Below are positions 63,613 to 64,000 of a DNA stretch of 64,000 bases, in pieces. The DNA is from Aliiruegeria lutimaris (GTDB taxonomy: Bacteria > Pseudomonadota > Alphaproteobacteria > Rhodobacterales > Rhodobacteraceae). A program made the position numbers and the translations under genes. The stretch spans positions 1 through 64,000 of the forward strand of contig NZ_FNEK01000027.1 in NCBI RefSeq assembly GCF_900099935.1, read 5' to 3'. Position 1 is the first letter of the stretch. Each line of letters starts with the position of its first letter. Below the pieces are notes generated by a model. The model did not search any database and was not told where the DNA came from. It saw only the letters and a list, made by a program, of their open reading frames with translations.

Positions 63613-64000
63613 ATGATCAGAGTTAAAATCGTTCTTCTGTTGGGGCTGTTGTTTGTCTCCCCGCAGCCGGGCGAGGCTGACGCCCCGCCGTTGCCGGAAA
63701 TCGTACAGGTTTTTGCTTCCTGTGCGGGGCGCTTGACAGCGCAGATGCAGCACCAATGGCTTCTGTCGGATCCGGCGGCGGATCGGACGGAAGCCTATCG
63801 TGCAACCATGATCGATCTGCTGGACGCGGCCCTTCCGAAAGGCTCGGGGCGGGAGGCGCTCAAGTTTCGGTCCGCCGCACGGCAGGCGCACGCGGCGCTG
63901 TTGAGCCGTGCCACGTTCAACGAGAATGCAAGGGATGCGGCCTGGGCGCAGAGGCGGGTCTCCGTCGAAATCACGCAATGCGAGGCGCTGATGATCCGTT
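63613..64000 (+). CDS. Secreted protein of unknown function, 3' truncated by window edge
   Basis: From the ATG at 63613 the frame stays open to the window end and gives 129 residues. MIRVKIVLLLGLLFVSPQPG is a signal peptide; the rest is helical and Ala/Arg-rich with single Cys in VFASCAGRLT and ITQCEALMIR that could form a disulfide. No family is recognised. Confidence 0.65.
   Translation, partial: MIRVKIVLLLGLLFVSPQPGEADAPPLPEIVQVFASCAGRLTAQMQHQWLLSDPAADRTEAYRATMIDLLDAALPKGSGREALKFRSAARQAHAALLSRATFNENARDAAWAQRRVSVEITQCEALMIR

Overview
The window is a G+C-rich bacterial chromosome segment, most likely from the Rhodobacterales (Roseobacter/Rhodobacter group, Alphaproteobacteria). The evidence is the alphaproteobacterial division and cell wall (dcw) cluster, the many small DUF1127 genes, CcsR/cuckoo-type small RNAs carrying CCUCCUCCC loops, an alphaproteobacterial LexA box (GAAC-N7-GAAC), and many GTG starts with strong Shine-Dalgarno sites. 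Apart from an IS630-type transposase fragment at the left edge and a decayed stretch near the right edge, it looks like stable core chromosome.

Layout. 1-5587: transposase remnant, a small membrane protein, a glycosyltransferase-like protein, a GMC oxidoreductase, a DedA pair and mtnP. 6174-13234: a SulP transporter, a divergent LacI-type regulator and alpha-glucosidase pair with matching palindromic operators, then a divergent metallo-hydrolase and SDR pair. 13375-18831: tRNA-Tyr, a four-gene Mn/Zn ABC importer with a Mur-like operator inside its promoter, then rlmB with a coupled zinc-ribbon protein. 19059-22168: a CoA-binding protein, hisA-(membrane protein)-hisF-hisE on the minus strand, and a DUF2147 protein. 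22471-28582: pyruvate carboxylase divergent from a uvrD-type helicase with a LexA box. 28655-31221: a receiver-only regulator and a block of four DUF1127 genes with six cuckoo/CcsR-like sRNAs. 31519-59532: mrp, then mraZ-rsmH-ftsL-ftsI-murE-murF-mraY-(SDR)-murD-(antisense flavoprotein)-ftsW-murG-murC-(two DUF2484-like genes)-murB-ddl-ftsQ-ftsA-ftsZ, then lpxC, bamD and recN. 59529-64000: an FAD-linked dehydrogenase, a CLC chloride channel, a frameshifted remnant and a truncated secreted protein.

The most interesting part is the RNA biology at 29.1-33.2 kb. Six two-hairpin RNAs sit directly downstream of DUF1127 genes on the minus strand; four form one tandem array closed by a Rho-independent terminator. 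All twelve loops carry an anti-Shine-Dalgarno sequence. Three of the DUF1127 units share a two-part upstream architecture (a 20-nt element and ATTGTTAGCGCT, 57-58 bases apart) that I do not recognise. About 1.7 kb away, the mraZ leader has 10-bp-spaced GTGGG boxes (MraZ operator), a promoter, and a strong terminator before mraZ, matching the UpsM sRNA arrangement known from Rhodobacter sphaeroides. The rsmH ribosome-binding site contains a 10-nt perfect complement to the cuckoo loops, so stress RNAs could act on cell wall genes.

A dispersed palindromic repeat family (five copies plus one partial variant) sits in intergenic gaps across the window and probably serves as transcription terminator or REP-like element.
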